Assembly (NCBI GenBank): GCA_963575645.1
Contig: OY754464.1
Coordinates: 43,886,192 to 43,950,191, forward strand
Reading direction: 5' to 3'
Length of the DNA stretch: 64,000 nt
DNA from: Xanthostigma xanthostigma
Lineage: Eukaryota > Arthropoda > Insecta > Raphidioptera > Raphidiidae
The notes beneath the pieces were generated by a model that was given only the letters and a program-made list of their open reading frames with translations, searched no databases and was not told the origin of the DNA. A program made the position numbers and the translations under genes. Below are positions 21,009 to 33,575 of this stretch, piece after piece; the first letter of the stretch is position 1, and every line of letters starts with the position of its first letter.

Positions 21009-24000
21009 TTACAACAAATGTTCGAAATTTCTACCACGTGCCCTAATACATAATTAGCATCGTCGGATAAAATTTCTTTTAATTAGTCGAAACGCCCGTT
21101 CTAGTAGGAGAGCTAGTGAACCATCCGAGTAACCCGTTTCCCACAAAGCTAGAAAATTTTAAAATGATATTTTATTATCCGTCATTTAAGAAAATACCGT
21201 TCTGACAGGCATCTCGCGGTTGCGTCATCATCCCTTAAATTTTTGAAAATGTCAAAAAAAAATTTTTTTAACCTACTCCCACAAGGCTACAATTTTAATA
21301 TGTTGTAATTTACATATGTTTAAGTGTTAAAAAAAATGACAGACTATTTTGAGGGTTGCAAGTATGTGCCAGACAATAGCAAAATTGTCATCGGGATAGT
21401 AATTCGTAACCTGCTCCCACAAGGCTAAAATTTTGAGGGCATGTTCTTTAAATTGTTTAAAAAATATATGTAAAAAGCCAGAACATTCTAGCGGTTGCGG
21501 GTGTCTGCCAGACAAGTATTTAATAGTCATGACTCTCGATGGGAGTGCGAGCGCAACAGACTTATAGAAATTCCAATGTTAGAAAGAGAGAATACATCTA
21601 TTGTATTGCAGACTGGAGAGGGATTCCAACGTTATGTTAACGGAAAAAGTGAGCGCACATGAGGGGCTGAGGCGTATATGTCTGACTGTATAAAAAAAAT
21701 CAAGTATTTTTTTTAAATGGACCACTAAAATATTATTCTAAATGACGGAAAAAAAGGCTGTCGAAGTTTCAGCTCTTAATATTAATTTTAAGATGTGCTT
21801 CTCGCGATTTTCTATTTCCCATTTAAGTTACATATAGAAAACAAATCTTTTTAACTTTGAAGTTTTATAATAATATGTCAACGGATTGGCTTTTCGATAA
21901 AACTAACACCTACAAATTTTTGTCGGAAATTGAATGCTCTATAAAAAAGGGTCTCTTATTATTTTATGATAAATCTACTCTTTCAAAAGTTATTCGCGGT
22001 TAAAATTGAATTTTATGAATTTTCTACTTTTAAAATTATCGCAAAATTTTGTAGAAGTTACTTTTTTTTGAAAAAATTGCTATTAAATAAATAATTAAAA
22101 TTTTTAAGTGAATTGGTATATGATTTTCTTTATGAATGATTTTCAATGGAAAAAATTGGTATTTCCATGTCCAAATAATAGCAATTTTTTCAAAAAAAAA
22201 AAAACTACAAAATCTTAAGATAATTTTAAAAATATAAAATTCATGAAATTAAAATTTAACCGCGAATAACTTTTGAAAGAGTAGATTTATCATAAAATAA
22301 TAAGAGACCCGTTTTTATAGAGCATTCAATTTCCGACCAAAATTTGTATTAGTTTTATCCGTTGACATATTATAAAACACTAAAGCTAAAAAGATTTTTT
22401 TTTCTGTTATTTAATGGGAAATAGAAAATCGCGATGAGAGGCACCTCTTAATATTAATATTAAGAGCTGAAACTTCGAGAGCCTTTTTTCCGTCATTTAG
22501 AATAATATTTCAGTGGTCCATTTAAAAAAAAATAGTCGATTTTTTTATACAGTCTATTACATATACGCCTCAGTCCCGCATGCGCGCTCACTTTTTCCGT
22601 TAAAATAACGTTGTAATCCCTCTCCAGTCTGCAGTACAATAAATGTATTCTCTCTTTCTAACATTGAAACTCGTATAAGTTTGTTGCGCTCGCACTCCCA
22701 TCGAGAGTCATGACTATTATATTGTGATTATATACTTGTCTGGCAGACACCCGCAACCGCTAGAATGTTCTGGATTTTTACATATATTTTTTAAACAATT
22801 TAAAGAACATGCCCTCAAAATTTTAGCCTTGTGGGAGCTGGTTACGAATTACTATCCCGATGACAACTTTGCTATTGTCTGGCACATATACCTGTAACCC
22901 TCAAAATAGTCTGTCATTTTTTTTTTACACTTAAACATATGTAAATTACAACATATTAAAATTGTAGCCTTGTGGGAGTAGGTTAAAAAAATTTTTTTTT
23001 GACATTTTCAAAAATTTAAGGGATGATGACGCAACCGCGAGATGCCTGCCAGAACGGTATTTTCTTAAATGACGGATAATAAAACATAATTTAAAAATTT
23101 TCTAGCTTTGTGGGAAACGGGTTACTCAGATGGTTCACTAGCTCTTCGCCTATTCGTTATTTTGTATTGTATTGTTTGCAATTCTTATTTTTTGCCGCAG
23201 CTGATGTTCGTTTTGGTTTTCTGTCGCGTAGACCAGTTCTTTGAAATAACACCATAAAAAGAAGTCTAGGGGGCTTAGGTCAGGTGACCGCAGTGGCCAC
23301 TGGATGGTTCCTTCCCTTCCAATCCAGCGATTTGTGTATTCGGTGTTGAAGTATCGTCTCACTACTAGAGCATAGTGACAAGAAGCCCCATCGTGCTGCA
23401 ACCACATATTTCGGCGTGTTTCTAGCGACACGTGTTTCAGTAAGCCGCCCAAATCATTTTGCAAAAAATAAAGATATTCATCGCCCCCGTTCCTTCTGGG
23501 TAGCTCAAGGGGCCCAATCATTTTACCTTCAACAATTCCCGCCCACATGTTGACCCCAAACTGATGTTGAAAATGGTCGTTTCTTATAGCTCTAGGGTTT
23601 ACATAATCCCAAGAGTGAAAATTATGGATGTTGAATACTCCCGTCCTTCGAAAGCTCGATTCGTCACCCCACAAAATGTTATTAAAAAACTGAGGATCTT
23701 CCCTGTTCCGACGTAGAATTTCTCGGCAAAATTGCACCCTTTTGTTACAGTCAGCGGGTAAAAGTGCTTGCACACGTTGCACATGGTATGACTGTAACTG
23801 ATCCCTTTTTAAAATACGGTGCACTGTGGACCTCGAAACTCCCGAACGTCTTAACAAACGACGAACACTTGTAGATGGGTCCTCTGTCACCATTCCAATT
23901 ATTTCATCTTCGTCGATGTCAAGTCTAGGTCTTCCAGTTCTTTGCTCATTCCCAGAGATTTCACCTTCTATGTACCGCCGATGTATACTTTGGAACACCC

Positions 24001-24129
24001 TGTGGTCAGGATATAGTGTTCTCGGTTGGGATATCGTGCCCGATATTCTCTTGCAGCAGCCCGAGCATTCCCGTCACAAAACCCGTAGACATAGTGCATT
24101 TCTGCATACTCCCGATGGGAATAAACCAT
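21009..24129 (-). pseudogene. DD41D transposase, frameshifted and split by a palindrome
   Basis: IS630/Tc1/mariner transposase, which cuts and pastes the element at TA sites. The start is the ATG at 24127-24129 (MVYSHREYAEMHYVYGFCDG). A 2-bp excess near 24020 shifts the frame. From 23998 the protein is open for 282 codons: helix-turn-helix region with GRPRLD and SVRRLLRRSGVSRSTVHR, then WGDESSF (first Asp), QHDGASCHYA (second Asp) and SPDLSPLDFF (third Asp). I count 41 residues between the second and third Asp, the DD41D spacing known from rosa elements. At 23153 the reading breaks at the palindrome and resumes at about 21103 with VERAFRLIKRNFIRRC (followed by a stop codon), then LCIRARGRNFEHLL and a stop at 21009. 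Total coding length is about 355 codons, normal for mariners. Confidence 0.88.
21104..23150. mobile_element. 2-kb palindrome inserted into the transposase
   Basis: Two arms of roughly 1 kb mirror each other about position 22127. The ends are GAGAGCTAGTGAACC and its inverse; segments such as GTTGCGTCATCATCCC, CCCACAAGGCTA and GGACCACTAAAATATTATTC occur in both arms. Arm divergence is modest. It interrupts the last 25-30 codons of the transposase. The flanks may show a TA or TAG duplication. No ORF longer than about 70 codons lies within, so it is probably a foldback non-autonomous element. Confidence 0.85.
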
Positions 24130-24550
24130 TTTGATGTGTACAACTTGAAGAGAGTCCAAATCACAAACAGGATCGAAGTTCAAATTACCAAGCGCAGGTT
24201 CAAATAACAAAGTACAAAATGAAAAGTCAAGTCGGAGGCTTACTAGTAATAAAACGAATAGCGAGCATACATTAAAAGTAGCGAATGACAGAAGAACGTA
24301 TTCATTTGTTTAAGTCGTTCCAGCCAACTTAGATATTGAAATTTTCGAAAATGTATTTTTTAACAAACACGACTTGCATGTAAAAAAATTGTTATAAAAA
24401 AAACTGTCCTGAATAACGGGTTGTATTATACCGCGTTAGAATCTCTATTAAATGGGCAAGTTTTTCTGATAATTGGCCAATTTTTTTTATAACACTTTTT
24501 TTCTGACAACGTGAATTTAAAATCAAATGTATTTTTCTTGCCACCGAAAA

Positions 24551-25131
24551 GTGTTTACAAAACCATTTTTTTTATTTCATAGATTATAACAGAGCTCATG
24601 AAAATTATTTTTTTTGGAAAGGTAGACCCTTCAGGATCCTATTAAAAAAAATCAACCAAACAACTCATAGATTTTTTTAAATTAATTTTTTAGTATAAGC
24701 ACTACACGATTTCAGAGAAAAATACAAAAATTGAAATAACTTTCGAACCGTAAACAATTGGATAACCACATTTATGGTTATTTTGATAGGAAATGACCTC
24801 CCCCATCACCTCACTTCGTTTAGACGTCGACTTATGGGACACCCTGTATAGTGTAACGTTTTACAATTACAGGCCCTATTAAGTTAAAATTATTTGTGCA
24901 GTAATCACTGAGAATTTAAGAACGACATGAAACGTGAATTGACAAACACACTAGCATGAAAAGACCGTATTGGCCGACTGAGATGGAGAGATCGGCATAA
25001 CCAGTGCGCTAGAGTAGGACCGCAGGAGCGACGTGTCAAAGCGGAAAGCAGGCGGCACGCTAGCTGGCTGAGGCATTCGGATGATAAGTTCAGTATTTGA
25101 TGATACGAGTTTTATTGTGAATTGGATATCT
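24551..25131. other. Spacer with a mariner-like terminus
   Basis: The stretch holds GGGACACCCTGTATA at 24836-24850. At about 24970-25070 the plus strand is open with GRLRWRDRHNQCARVG, which looks like an old LINE remnant but is too short to place. Confidence 0.35.
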
Positions 25132-25606
25132 TGTGACGAAGCTTCGCACAGATTAGGTATCGACGGTGGAAGGTTGTGGAAGATTGTTAGGGTAAGTCGA
25201 TCAAATTGTTCAACAATCGATGATATTAAAAAAATGAAGCACAACTCAGATGTAGGTTAAATACTTTAATTATTGTAATGAAATAATAATATAGCAAACT
25301 GGTAATTGTCTTGTGTCGGCTTTAGCTGGTGTTATTAGAATTAAGTTAGTGAAATATTGTACGCTCACTTGTTTAACAAGATCCAATGATTGTGGAATAA
25401 ATGAAGGATTAATAATCTCGCCACAATCAGGATTGTTAGTTTAGCGATTGATTTATCAAATTTGACTGCCTTTTTAGTGTATTTGCCATAAGGCACTTAC
25501 ACTATTGGCGTCGGTGGGATGGCGGGACCTAGGGGTCGGACCAAATTTTCTCGACGTTTCATAGCCTTCTAAGAAGTTTGGCACCATTTTTGGAAATGTT
25601 TATATA

Positions 25607-25651
<45 letters not shown>

Positions 25652-26362
25652 ATATATGTGTTAGCACGATAACTCTCGACAGACTTAATCGATTTAAACG
25701 AAATTTTGTCCACACGTTGGAATCCATCACCGCACGAAGCCTATTTAAAATGGGCCCAATCGGGCCATGTTAAGGGTGGTATTTAGGGGTTGAAAAAAGT
25801 TTTCGGGCCCAAAAATACCGAAAAAATTCTCAGAATCGTTTCAAAATTGAAATTTAACCCTTTAGTAATTATTAAAATGTGCTGCTAAAATTAAAAAAAA
25901 ATCGGCCCGACAGAACCGGACTTACAAATTTTATGAAAACACAAGTTTACTGATATAGATTTACATACTGAAGGGTGTATATAATTTGGTACAGATGTTG
26001 AATTGATATTTAGTATTGAAATTAAGTAAAAAAATGTTGTTTTAAGGGATGTATTAAGGGGTGATTTTTTTATTTTGTTCAAAAACAAAGTTAAGTTCAT
26101 ACAATAGTCACACTGCCTATATAAGCAAATACACTATATTGTCGGCAGGGTTTCGCACTGCGACCCGAGTTTTTTAATAATTAGTATTGAATATTTAAGC
26201 ATTTTTCAAGTGAATTTTAGTAGAGCTAAAGTCGATACAATGACAAATTATATAATGATTTGGTAATAAAATAGTGAATAATTATAATGTAGGACAGAGG
26301 CGGCGAATAAAGAAATAATTTAATTTTTAATAAATTAAACAAGTAACAACTGAGTTGTTACA
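25132..26362 (-). repeat. 3' LTR of the gypsy element, interrupted by a 695-bp insertion
   Basis: Same sequence as the 5' LTR, in two parts, 25132-25475 and 26171-26362, separated by the Helentron-like element. A purine-rich tract, AGCAGGGGTGGC, lies immediately inside on the minus strand and fits the polypurine tract. Confidence 0.92.
25476..26170 (+). mobile_element. Helentron-associated (DINE-like) non-autonomous element
   Basis: The 695-bp insertion sits within a T run of the LTR, and the uninterrupted LTR shows the empty site. It starts AGTGTATTTGCC. The inverse, GCAAATACACT, lies not at the 3' tip but about 35 bp inside it, followed by a hairpin (TCGGCAG...CTGCGA, one bulge) and the end GACCCGAGT. 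The middle carries a (TA)n microsatellite at about 25600-25657. Asymmetric terminal inverted repeats, T|T insertion, internal microsatellite and 3' hairpin are the known traits of Helentron-associated elements. No ORF. Fragments of the family occur at 6740-6882 and 18215-18308. Confidence 0.75.
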
Positions 26363-26509
26363 GCCACCCCTGCTATGTGAAAAAAAAGAAAAAAAAACAA
26401 CAAACAAACAATTGTTAAATAGCACAACTATTGAAGTTAAAATCGATAATCGTGAATAATAATTTAAGAATAAATTAACGAAATGTCAAATATAGGTACA
26501 TAGGCGTCG

Positions 26510-29500
26510 TCAACGTCTGGTGTGGAATTTCCGCAGGTGCTGAACATGTGTACGATAAGTCCTGTTGGTGAGATCGTCATGGAGTTCGACTGATACAGGT
26601 GTGGTAAATCTGAGTATTCTCCTGGGGGTCGACCACTTGGGAATGAATTTTTTGCTGCGATCTCCAGGAGTTGGAGAAACGAACACACGCTGTAGAACAA
26701 GCTCACCAGGTTGAAATTGGTGTGCAGCCGGCCGATGACGATCATAATACCTCTTTCGTCGAAGCATGCTGGCGTCAAGAACACGGGCGACTTCTTGTTC
26801 GTCTGGAACGCGGTCTGGAGATACCAGCTTGGCTACATCCCAGAGATTGTCTAATGGTCGATTTAGCTGGCGACCTAAAAACAGCGATGCTGGCGATGTT
26901 CCGGTGGCCTCGTGCACGGTGTTGTTGAAAGAATAGCACAACCACTTCAGCTGTTCATCCCAGTGCTTGTGTCGATCTGAGCACTGCTTCAAGAGAATTG
27001 TCATGCCGGCGACGATGTTCCTGTTCACACGCTCGGATGCGTTGGCGGCCGGATGGTAAGGCGTAGTGGTAATTCTTTTTATACCGAAGCGTAGGCAATG
27101 CTCTCGGAAGGATTGACTGGTAAAACATTTGGCATTGTCACTTACCAACATCTGAGGAGGTCCATAACGGCACCACAAATCTTCAAGCCGTCTCAGTGTA
27201 GCGTCAGTTGTTGAACGAACAGTAGGCATTATCTCCACCCACTTGGAAAAGGCGTCAACTAATACAAGTGCGTAGCAGTTTCTTCTCGAAGTGATGTTCA
27301 TTGGGCCGATATAGTCTACATAGACCTTTTGCCATACAGCCGTCGGAAGTTCTGCATGCATCGGTGCACCTGCATGTTCGTTGGAGGCCTTGCAGCGTTG
27401 GCACAGCTCGCACGATCTGACATATGTTCGTACGTCTTGGTATAAGCCGCTCCACCAAAATCTACGGGCAATATCCCTATAAGACTTGGTCATGCCAGGA
27501 TGCGAACTCATATTAGTGTCATGGTAGTAGTAAATAATCATGTTGCGTATTGACACAGGAACATAAATTCTCCACAATTTATTTTTACCAACACGTTTCA
27601 TCAATACGCCGGATCTCATCTTAAAGTCTTTCACATCCTCTCCTGCTTGAAGTCGCTGGCGGATGCCTTCACAGAACGGATCGGTTATTTGATGATTTTT
27701 GATGCTGATAAAAGATTGTGGTATATTCGTCAATACATTAAAGGCAACTGGAATCGTCTCTTGCTGTAGGTCGTCATCATGCTGGTCATATAGGCGAGAT
27801 AAGGCGTCCGCGACGGTGTTCACTTTTCCACCAATGTGGATAATGTCGAACTCGAATTTAGAAACTTCAAGTACCCAACGGCCGACTCGACCGAGTTGTC
27901 GTTTATGGCTGGCAAGCCAGGAGAGCGCACCATTGACGACTTGAAGTATAAATTTTCGCCCAAGTAGATAGTCTTCGAACTTCCTCAAGCCAAAAATTAT
28001 ACCAAGGGCTTCCTTTTCATAAGTAGTATACCGCTGCTCTGCTGGAAGTAATTTGCGGCTAGCGTATTGAATCGGGTGAAGTCCGTCAGAAGAATCTTGC
28101 AATAATACAGCTCCGACAGCCATGTCAGATGCGTCAGTTCGTAATATGAACTGTCGGTTGAAGTCGGGATATTTTAAAACCGGAGCTGTGGTAAGTTTCT
28201 CTTTTAAAATATTAAATGCTGACAGTTGTTCATCTTGTATGTCAAATTTAACATTCTTTTGTTTCAGACGATTCAATGGAGCTGCAATACGGGCATATTC
28301 AGGAATGAACTTGGCGAAGAATGACGTCATCCCGAGGAAGGAACGAAGCTGCTTCATGTTCTTAGGCGGTTCGAGTTTCTGGATAACCTGGACCTTTTCA
28401 GGATCTACCTGGATACCATCGCCGCTGATAATATTTCCCAGGAAACGAAGACGAGCCATACAGAAAACGGTTTTAATTGGATTAGCGGTAAGACCTTCTT
28501 GACGTAATCGATCAAGAACAATATTGAGATGTTCAAGATGGTCATTGATGTTCGCGCTGTACACCAGAAGATCATCAAAATATGGCAGAACAAACTTGAA
28601 GCGTAAATCTCCAAAAATGTCGGTGATGATGCGATTCAGTGCACTCGGAGACACTGCTAATCCAAACGGTACGTGCGTAAAACGGTATTGGCCTTGTGGA
28701 GTCACAAAGGCAGTTATATTTTTCGATTTCTCAGTTAATGGTATTTGGTAAAAAGCGCTAGTGAGATCGATAGATGAAAACACCGAAGAGCCATGCAGTG
28801 TCATAAACACATCGTCCAGTTTAGGTGACGGAAAGGCATCGAACACAATGTTTTTGTTCAGCTGCCTGTAGTCGACACACAGTCTTGGAGAACCGTCTCT
28901 TTTAGTTATTAAAAATGCTGGAGATGCGTATGGACTTATACATTTTTCAACGATGCCTTTGTCGATTAATTTGTTGACATGCTCTTGCATCACTAAGGCT
29001 TTTGGTGGTGTTAAGGTGTACGGTGATTTTCGAACCGGCTTCTTATCCTTCAAGCGAATATTTAAGGTGTAACGGTCAGTGTGACCAATTTCATCGGTCA
29101 AAACGTCGTTATAATCGCTTATTAAACGTTTAATACCATTTTCTTGAGCGTCAGAAAGATTGTACGGTTGTTCAAGAAGAAGCGAGATAGCTTTGTCATC
29201 AATCGGCATGTATCCCAAAGAAACTTTTGTTCCATCGATGGCAAATTCTAAAGAATTCGCATTGAAATCGAGAATAGCTCGCATGTGTCGGAGGCTATGG
29301 TTTCCAAGAATCATCGGAAATGATAGGTCTGGAACAATCAGGAAGGTAAGTCTCCACGTGAAGGATTCGATCTTGATTATGCAACTCGCTGACTTCCGAA
29401 TTGGTACAAGACGTCCATCAGCTATCTTGACTTGAGATTTAAATTTGGTAATTTTTATTTTCTTGCAGGTTTTTAATTGGTCGACGACTTTTGGATGGAG

Positions 29501-29660
29501 AAAATTGGCTGAAGCACCAGTATCAACGATGCATTGAAAGGATTTATTGTCAATGGATAGTTTAATGAAAGGTAAGTATGGTTTATTGGAACTATTTTTC
29601 TTCAGAAGGAATGGCTTATGAACGGAACAAGGTATGCGATTCCTTCTGGAGTGATTTAGT
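26510..29660 (-). mobile_element. pol region of the gypsy element (protease, RT, RNase H, integrase)
   Basis: Parts in order on the minus strand: an aspartic protease with DTGAS near 29540; reverse transcriptase (LCVDYRQLNKN, then YFDDLLVY); RNase H (LRTDASDMAVGAVLLQD and an IHIGGKVNTVADALSR end); the integrase zinc-binding segment (HPGMTKSYRDIARRF, ELCQRC); and the integrase core (YVDYIGPMN, VSDNAKCFTS, HPAANASERVNRN). RT to integrase is one open frame of about 930 codons, a normal length for this family. There is no envelope gene after pol. In the family these proteins copy the RNA and insert the cDNA. Confidence 0.92.
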
Positions 29661-30694
29661 TTTTTGGAAAATTTCTTTTCACAGGTGCAGAAGCCGATTT
29701 AGAAGATTCTTCACGAGCTTTCGCTGATTCGAGACGATGATGGTAGTCTTCTAAGCGTCGAGCAACAACATGAAGTTCGTCTATAGTTTGCGGCATTGGC
29801 ATATCTTTCAAACCAATGAGAGTATCGTAGTTTAAATTCGTCCAGATTTGAAGAATTAATTCCTGTTTGGAGCAATTCATATCGAGAGCTTTAGATTTGG
29901 ACAGAATATCGCTGATAAAGCTTCTAAACGATTCTTCGGGTCGTTGTGTTCGGCGAACTAGATCATTCACTAGTTGATTGTGCGACACTGGTGAAATAAA
30001 TTCACGTAACAGTGCCGGTTTTAGTGAACTCCAGTCGTCGAAACGTCGAACAGCATGTGCCCACCATATTCTTAATTCGTCGTGGACTTTATTTAATAAA
30101 GATTTTAACAGTGTGTTCTCGGAAGCCAACTGTAAATCAATAACAGACTGAACTTCCTGTATAAAATCGATTCATTTTCGTGAATTGTCGCCTGAACAGT
30201 GTGATATCGAAGATGTGATTTCTTTGGCGTCGATTTTAAAATCACAATCATTTTGCGCTAACACAAGACGGTTAGTATTTCTGTTTAACATCTCAACCTG
30301 ATCCATAAGCGTCGCTGTCATGCGCATTTGCGTTGCCGCCGCTTTAGCTAACGGGGATGGTTGGTCTGAATTATGAGTCGGTTCCGGTCGGACTGAAGAT
30401 ACGGATGTACCACATACGGACGTTGTATACGTAATTGCCACTGTTGTCTGAGGTGACGAAAATGATAAGGCGGTAGCTCCAATATCTGCAGAATCAAGAT
30501 TTTGTTGAGTCGGTAGTTGAGAAGTTGGTTGCGTAAGACGGAAGATTAAATAATTGATCGGTTGCAGTTGTCATTGTCGTTGAAGCTGTAGAAACGTTAT
30601 TGGCTTGATCAATTTGATCGCTCGCATCCAAAAATGGTGGTGAAATTAGTTGCGTTTCTTCCTTCTTCTTATTTTGACTTCTTGTTTGCTTCAT
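29656..30694 (-). mobile_element. gag region of the gypsy element
   Basis: The minus strand begins MKQTRSQNKKKEETQLI at 30694 and later includes the capsid-like segment with RRFDDWSSLKPALLREFI and RTQRPEESFRSFISDI, typical of the Ty3/gypsy gag core. No zinc knuckle is apparent. The region shows a few breaks. Confidence 0.8.
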
Positions 30695-30750
30695 AATGTG
30701 ATGTATTCGTTGTAGAACTTGATCAATAACTACGCTCTGCTTACCAATTC

Positions 30751-31281
30751 TGTGACGAAGCTTCGCACAGATTAGGTATCGACGGTGGAAGGTTGTGGAA
30801 GATTGTTAGGGTAAGTCGATCAAATTGTTCAACAATCGATGATATTAAAAAAATGAAGCACAACTCAGATGTAGGTTAAATACTTTAATTATTGTAATGA
30901 AATAATAATATAGCAAACTGGTAATTGTCTTGTGTCGGCTTTAGCTGGTGTTATTAGAATTAAGTTAGTGAAATATTGTACGCTCACTTGTTTAACAAGA
31001 TCCAATGATTGTGGAATAAATGAAGGATTAATAATCTCGCCACAATCAGGATTGTTAGTTTAGCGATTGATTTATCAAATTTGACTGCCTTTTTAATAAT
31101 TAGTATTGAATATTTAAGCATTTTTCAAGTGAATTTTAGTAGAGCTAAAGTCGATACAATGACAAATTATATAATGATTTGGTAATAAAATAGTGAATAA
31201 TTATAATGTAGGACAGAGGCGGCGAATAAAGAAATAATTTAATTTTTAATAAATTAAACAAGTAACAACTGAGTTGTTACA
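30751..31281 (-). repeat. 5' LTR of the gypsy element
   Basis: 531 bp, starting TGTAACAACTC and ending CGAAGCTTCGTCACA on the minus strand (TG...CA ends). Just inside, the minus strand reads TGGTAAGCAGAGCG, a plausible primer-binding site beginning with TGG. Confidence 0.92.
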
Positions 31282-31285
31282 ATCT

Positions 31286-33575
31286 TTTTTGCAGCTTACA
31301 GGCAAGTCGATTGTGCTATTACTCTGTTTTTTAATCAATCGAAGTCAAGGAGGCTGACACAATTTATTCTTCTAGGACGGGTTTTCGCTAACCACTGTCG
31401 TTGATACCTATACTCAACGAAAGATCCAAACTTTATCTACCAATTTGTTAAGAGACGTTTGGAAGACATATCTGTCTTGGCAGACAATGTGGACAATATG
31501 TTTATAACAACAATTAGGACACATTACAAAACAATAAAAGTTGTTTTAAGCGGGTGGATATAACATCAAAAAATATAGTATCGAAATTATGTTTTCTTGT
31601 ATTAATGGCGATTAAATTGGTGTTACGACTAGCGTGCTGGCCCTTGGTTCAACTGTCGTGAGTCTGATTCTCACCTCCATGAATGCCTTTTAACTTGATG
31701 TTTTTTGATGCAATTAGACACTACCGACCTTGTTGTCAAGTGTCTACAATTTAAAATACGTTTTTACAATTTGTTTTTGATGATTAATAGTCCTGTTTTG
31801 ATATTATCAAACATTGTTTTTTTCCACATTGTGTTTTAGTCTAACTCTAAACATCTACAATGTGATCTTGAGAGCGAAACATAGGATATTTGTATGATCG
31901 GGCGAGCTTCGATCGTAATTATATCGATTGTTTCGCTCGAAGAGATCACCCCCAACCCAAGCCTTGTTCCATTAAATGGTAAAGGGAAGGACAATCAGGA
32001 TCTCCCACCCATAGTCTTCAATTCGTATTCACTTTAAACTTTATGACATAATCTGGCGTGAGAAGGCGCTGGACTGTCTCTTTTTTACTTTTTCTGAATT
32101 GTGGCTCCCTTGTGTACAAAGACATGTACTACAATGTGATCTCTTCGAGCAAAAAAATCGATATATATATGAATGAGCTTCGCTCGCCTTCGGCGGGCTC
32201 ACTCGATCATACAATATCCACGTCATTAATCGTTAATACAAATTTCCACATCTGCACTGCAGATGTGAACGTCAAAAAATCTGCAGATGTTAGTAAAATC
32301 CACATTAGTAACATTCCTGGTGCTAATCAGTGTAATTCTACACACCTCACATAGTACAAATAACTAATTCAAAACTTCTAAGCTAATCATAACTACTTGT
32401 CATGTTATGATATTATATATTTTCAAACAAATAGTGACATTTTTTTTAAATAGAAATAGACAATATAGTATTTTGACATAATAAAAAAAATTATCGATCA
32501 GATATTTCAAATAAAATCTTTATAAATTGTTATGATTTCAAAATTGACCTATTAAAAATCTGTTGACTGCTCATAAAAATATAAAACTTTTTGAAGGGAT
32601 TTAGTAGACACATTACGTGGGATACAAATTTATACGCTACTTATGTGTCCATATTTACTGCAAACAACTTTTAAAACTTTATTTAACAATAGCTGAAACC
32701 AAATTTGTATTGAAGTTTTGTGTTTAAAATTTATTACTGACATGACTGCCTGTGTTAAATAGAAACACAATTTAATTCCTATGGTATAGTAAACAGAGGA
32801 AAACGGTGTAGGTTAGATGTAATATATTATATAACAATACAATTTGAAAGAAGAAATTCAATGTTTAAACAGTATCTAAATTATATAAATTTATGCTCAG
32901 TTCTCCTCTTATAATATTTTTTTTAATCTTGATAGAAATAAAAACGAAAATAAGAGTTTTAAAATCAACATTATAGTTTCTTCCTAGAAGTCTTAAACAG
33001 GAAATGAAGTTACCGTTCTTACTCAACTAAAAATAATGTGTGCCTAGTAATTTGTTTATTCGACGGAAAAGAAAACTTGAAGCAGTAAATGAACTTTGCA
33101 CGAATTTACATACATTCAGTGAACAAACGGAAAAATAAAAATTTCTTTTAAAAATTAAAGATGGCTATCCTGTAAAAAAAAGTCTGTCCTGTAATTTCTT
33201 CAATACATATTTTTTCGTTTTAAGTATTTGTTAAATAATTAAGATTATTATTATGGGGATGGCCAGGGTCATTTACGAATTTTTAAGTAAATGTTGTTGA
33301 ATGTCCTTTCTTAAATATTCATCTGTATACCTATAGAGCAGAATTTCTAGCAATGTACAATTAATACTTCAGGTATTCTTTAAAAGTTGGCTAATTCTGA
33401 AAGTGCAGTTGAAGCAATTAATAACGAAATTAAAAATGAGCCAATATTAATACCAGAATCGGACAACTAGACGTACAATCTGGCTAATTTGCCAATAATT
33501 TAGAGGGATATCTATGTATTTCAGGTACCTTGAAGGGATGTGGCGAGTTTTTTTCTAAAGTCGATACAGTATATA
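31286..33575. other. No gene seen, apart from a MITE
   Basis: AT-rich DNA without a credible ORF. It holds the MITE at 31884-32219, listed separately. A tRNA-like T-arm near 31665 was considered and rejected. Confidence 0.4.
31884..32219. mobile_element. 336-bp MITE with ~70-bp inverted ends
   Basis: The ends GGATATTTGTATGATCG and its inverse (TCGATCATACAATATCC) are followed by TCGATTGTTTCGCTCGAAG-type arms with inverted partners at 32140-32165. A segment of the same family lies inverted at 56735-56845 (GCTCGAAGAGATCAC, then a reverse of TGGCGCTGGGCTGTCTC). Confidence 0.65.

Larger units (their letters stand above)
20754..24545 (-). mobile_element. Tc1/mariner transposon (DD41D, rosa-like) with ~200-bp inverted arms
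   Basis: Left arm 20790-20998 and right arm 24320-24530 are inverted copies (TGATTTTAAATT, AAGTGTTATAAA, GGCCAATTATC, ATTCAGGACAG, AATATCTAAGTTGGCTGG). Between them lies the minus-strand transposase, split by a palindrome. The left end probably starts after TATA at about 20754 (CAGTCAGCGCGAC). The right end is less clear: similarity fades near 24545, but a mariner-type end, GGGACACCCTGTATA, lies at 24836-24850 and may be the true terminus or another element. Confidence 0.75.
25132..31281 (-). mobile_element. Ty3/gypsy LTR retrotransposon, full-length, young
   Basis: The element runs on the minus strand from its 5' LTR (30751-31281) to its 3' LTR (25132-26362, enlarged by an insertion). The 4-bp duplication ATCT flanks it (25128-25131 and 31282-31285). 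Order: LTR, gag region, protease, reverse transcriptase, RNase H, integrase, LTR. Outside the insertion the two LTRs read identical, which points to very recent integration. All parts are present. The pol frame is open for about 930 codons; the gag part shows a few breaks, so the copy is not whole. Confidence 0.93.

Noticed and set aside
24836-24850. Right terminus of the DD41D transposon
   Set aside because: GGGACACCCTGTATA is mariner-like, but similarity between the two arms ends 300 bp earlier, so I could not assign it to this element with confidence.
31620-31700. tRNA-like stretch with GTGAGTCTGATTCTCAC resembling a T-arm
   Set aside because: No matching acceptor stem or D-arm could be drawn and the loop departs from TTCRANN; perhaps a decayed SINE head, not a tRNA gene.
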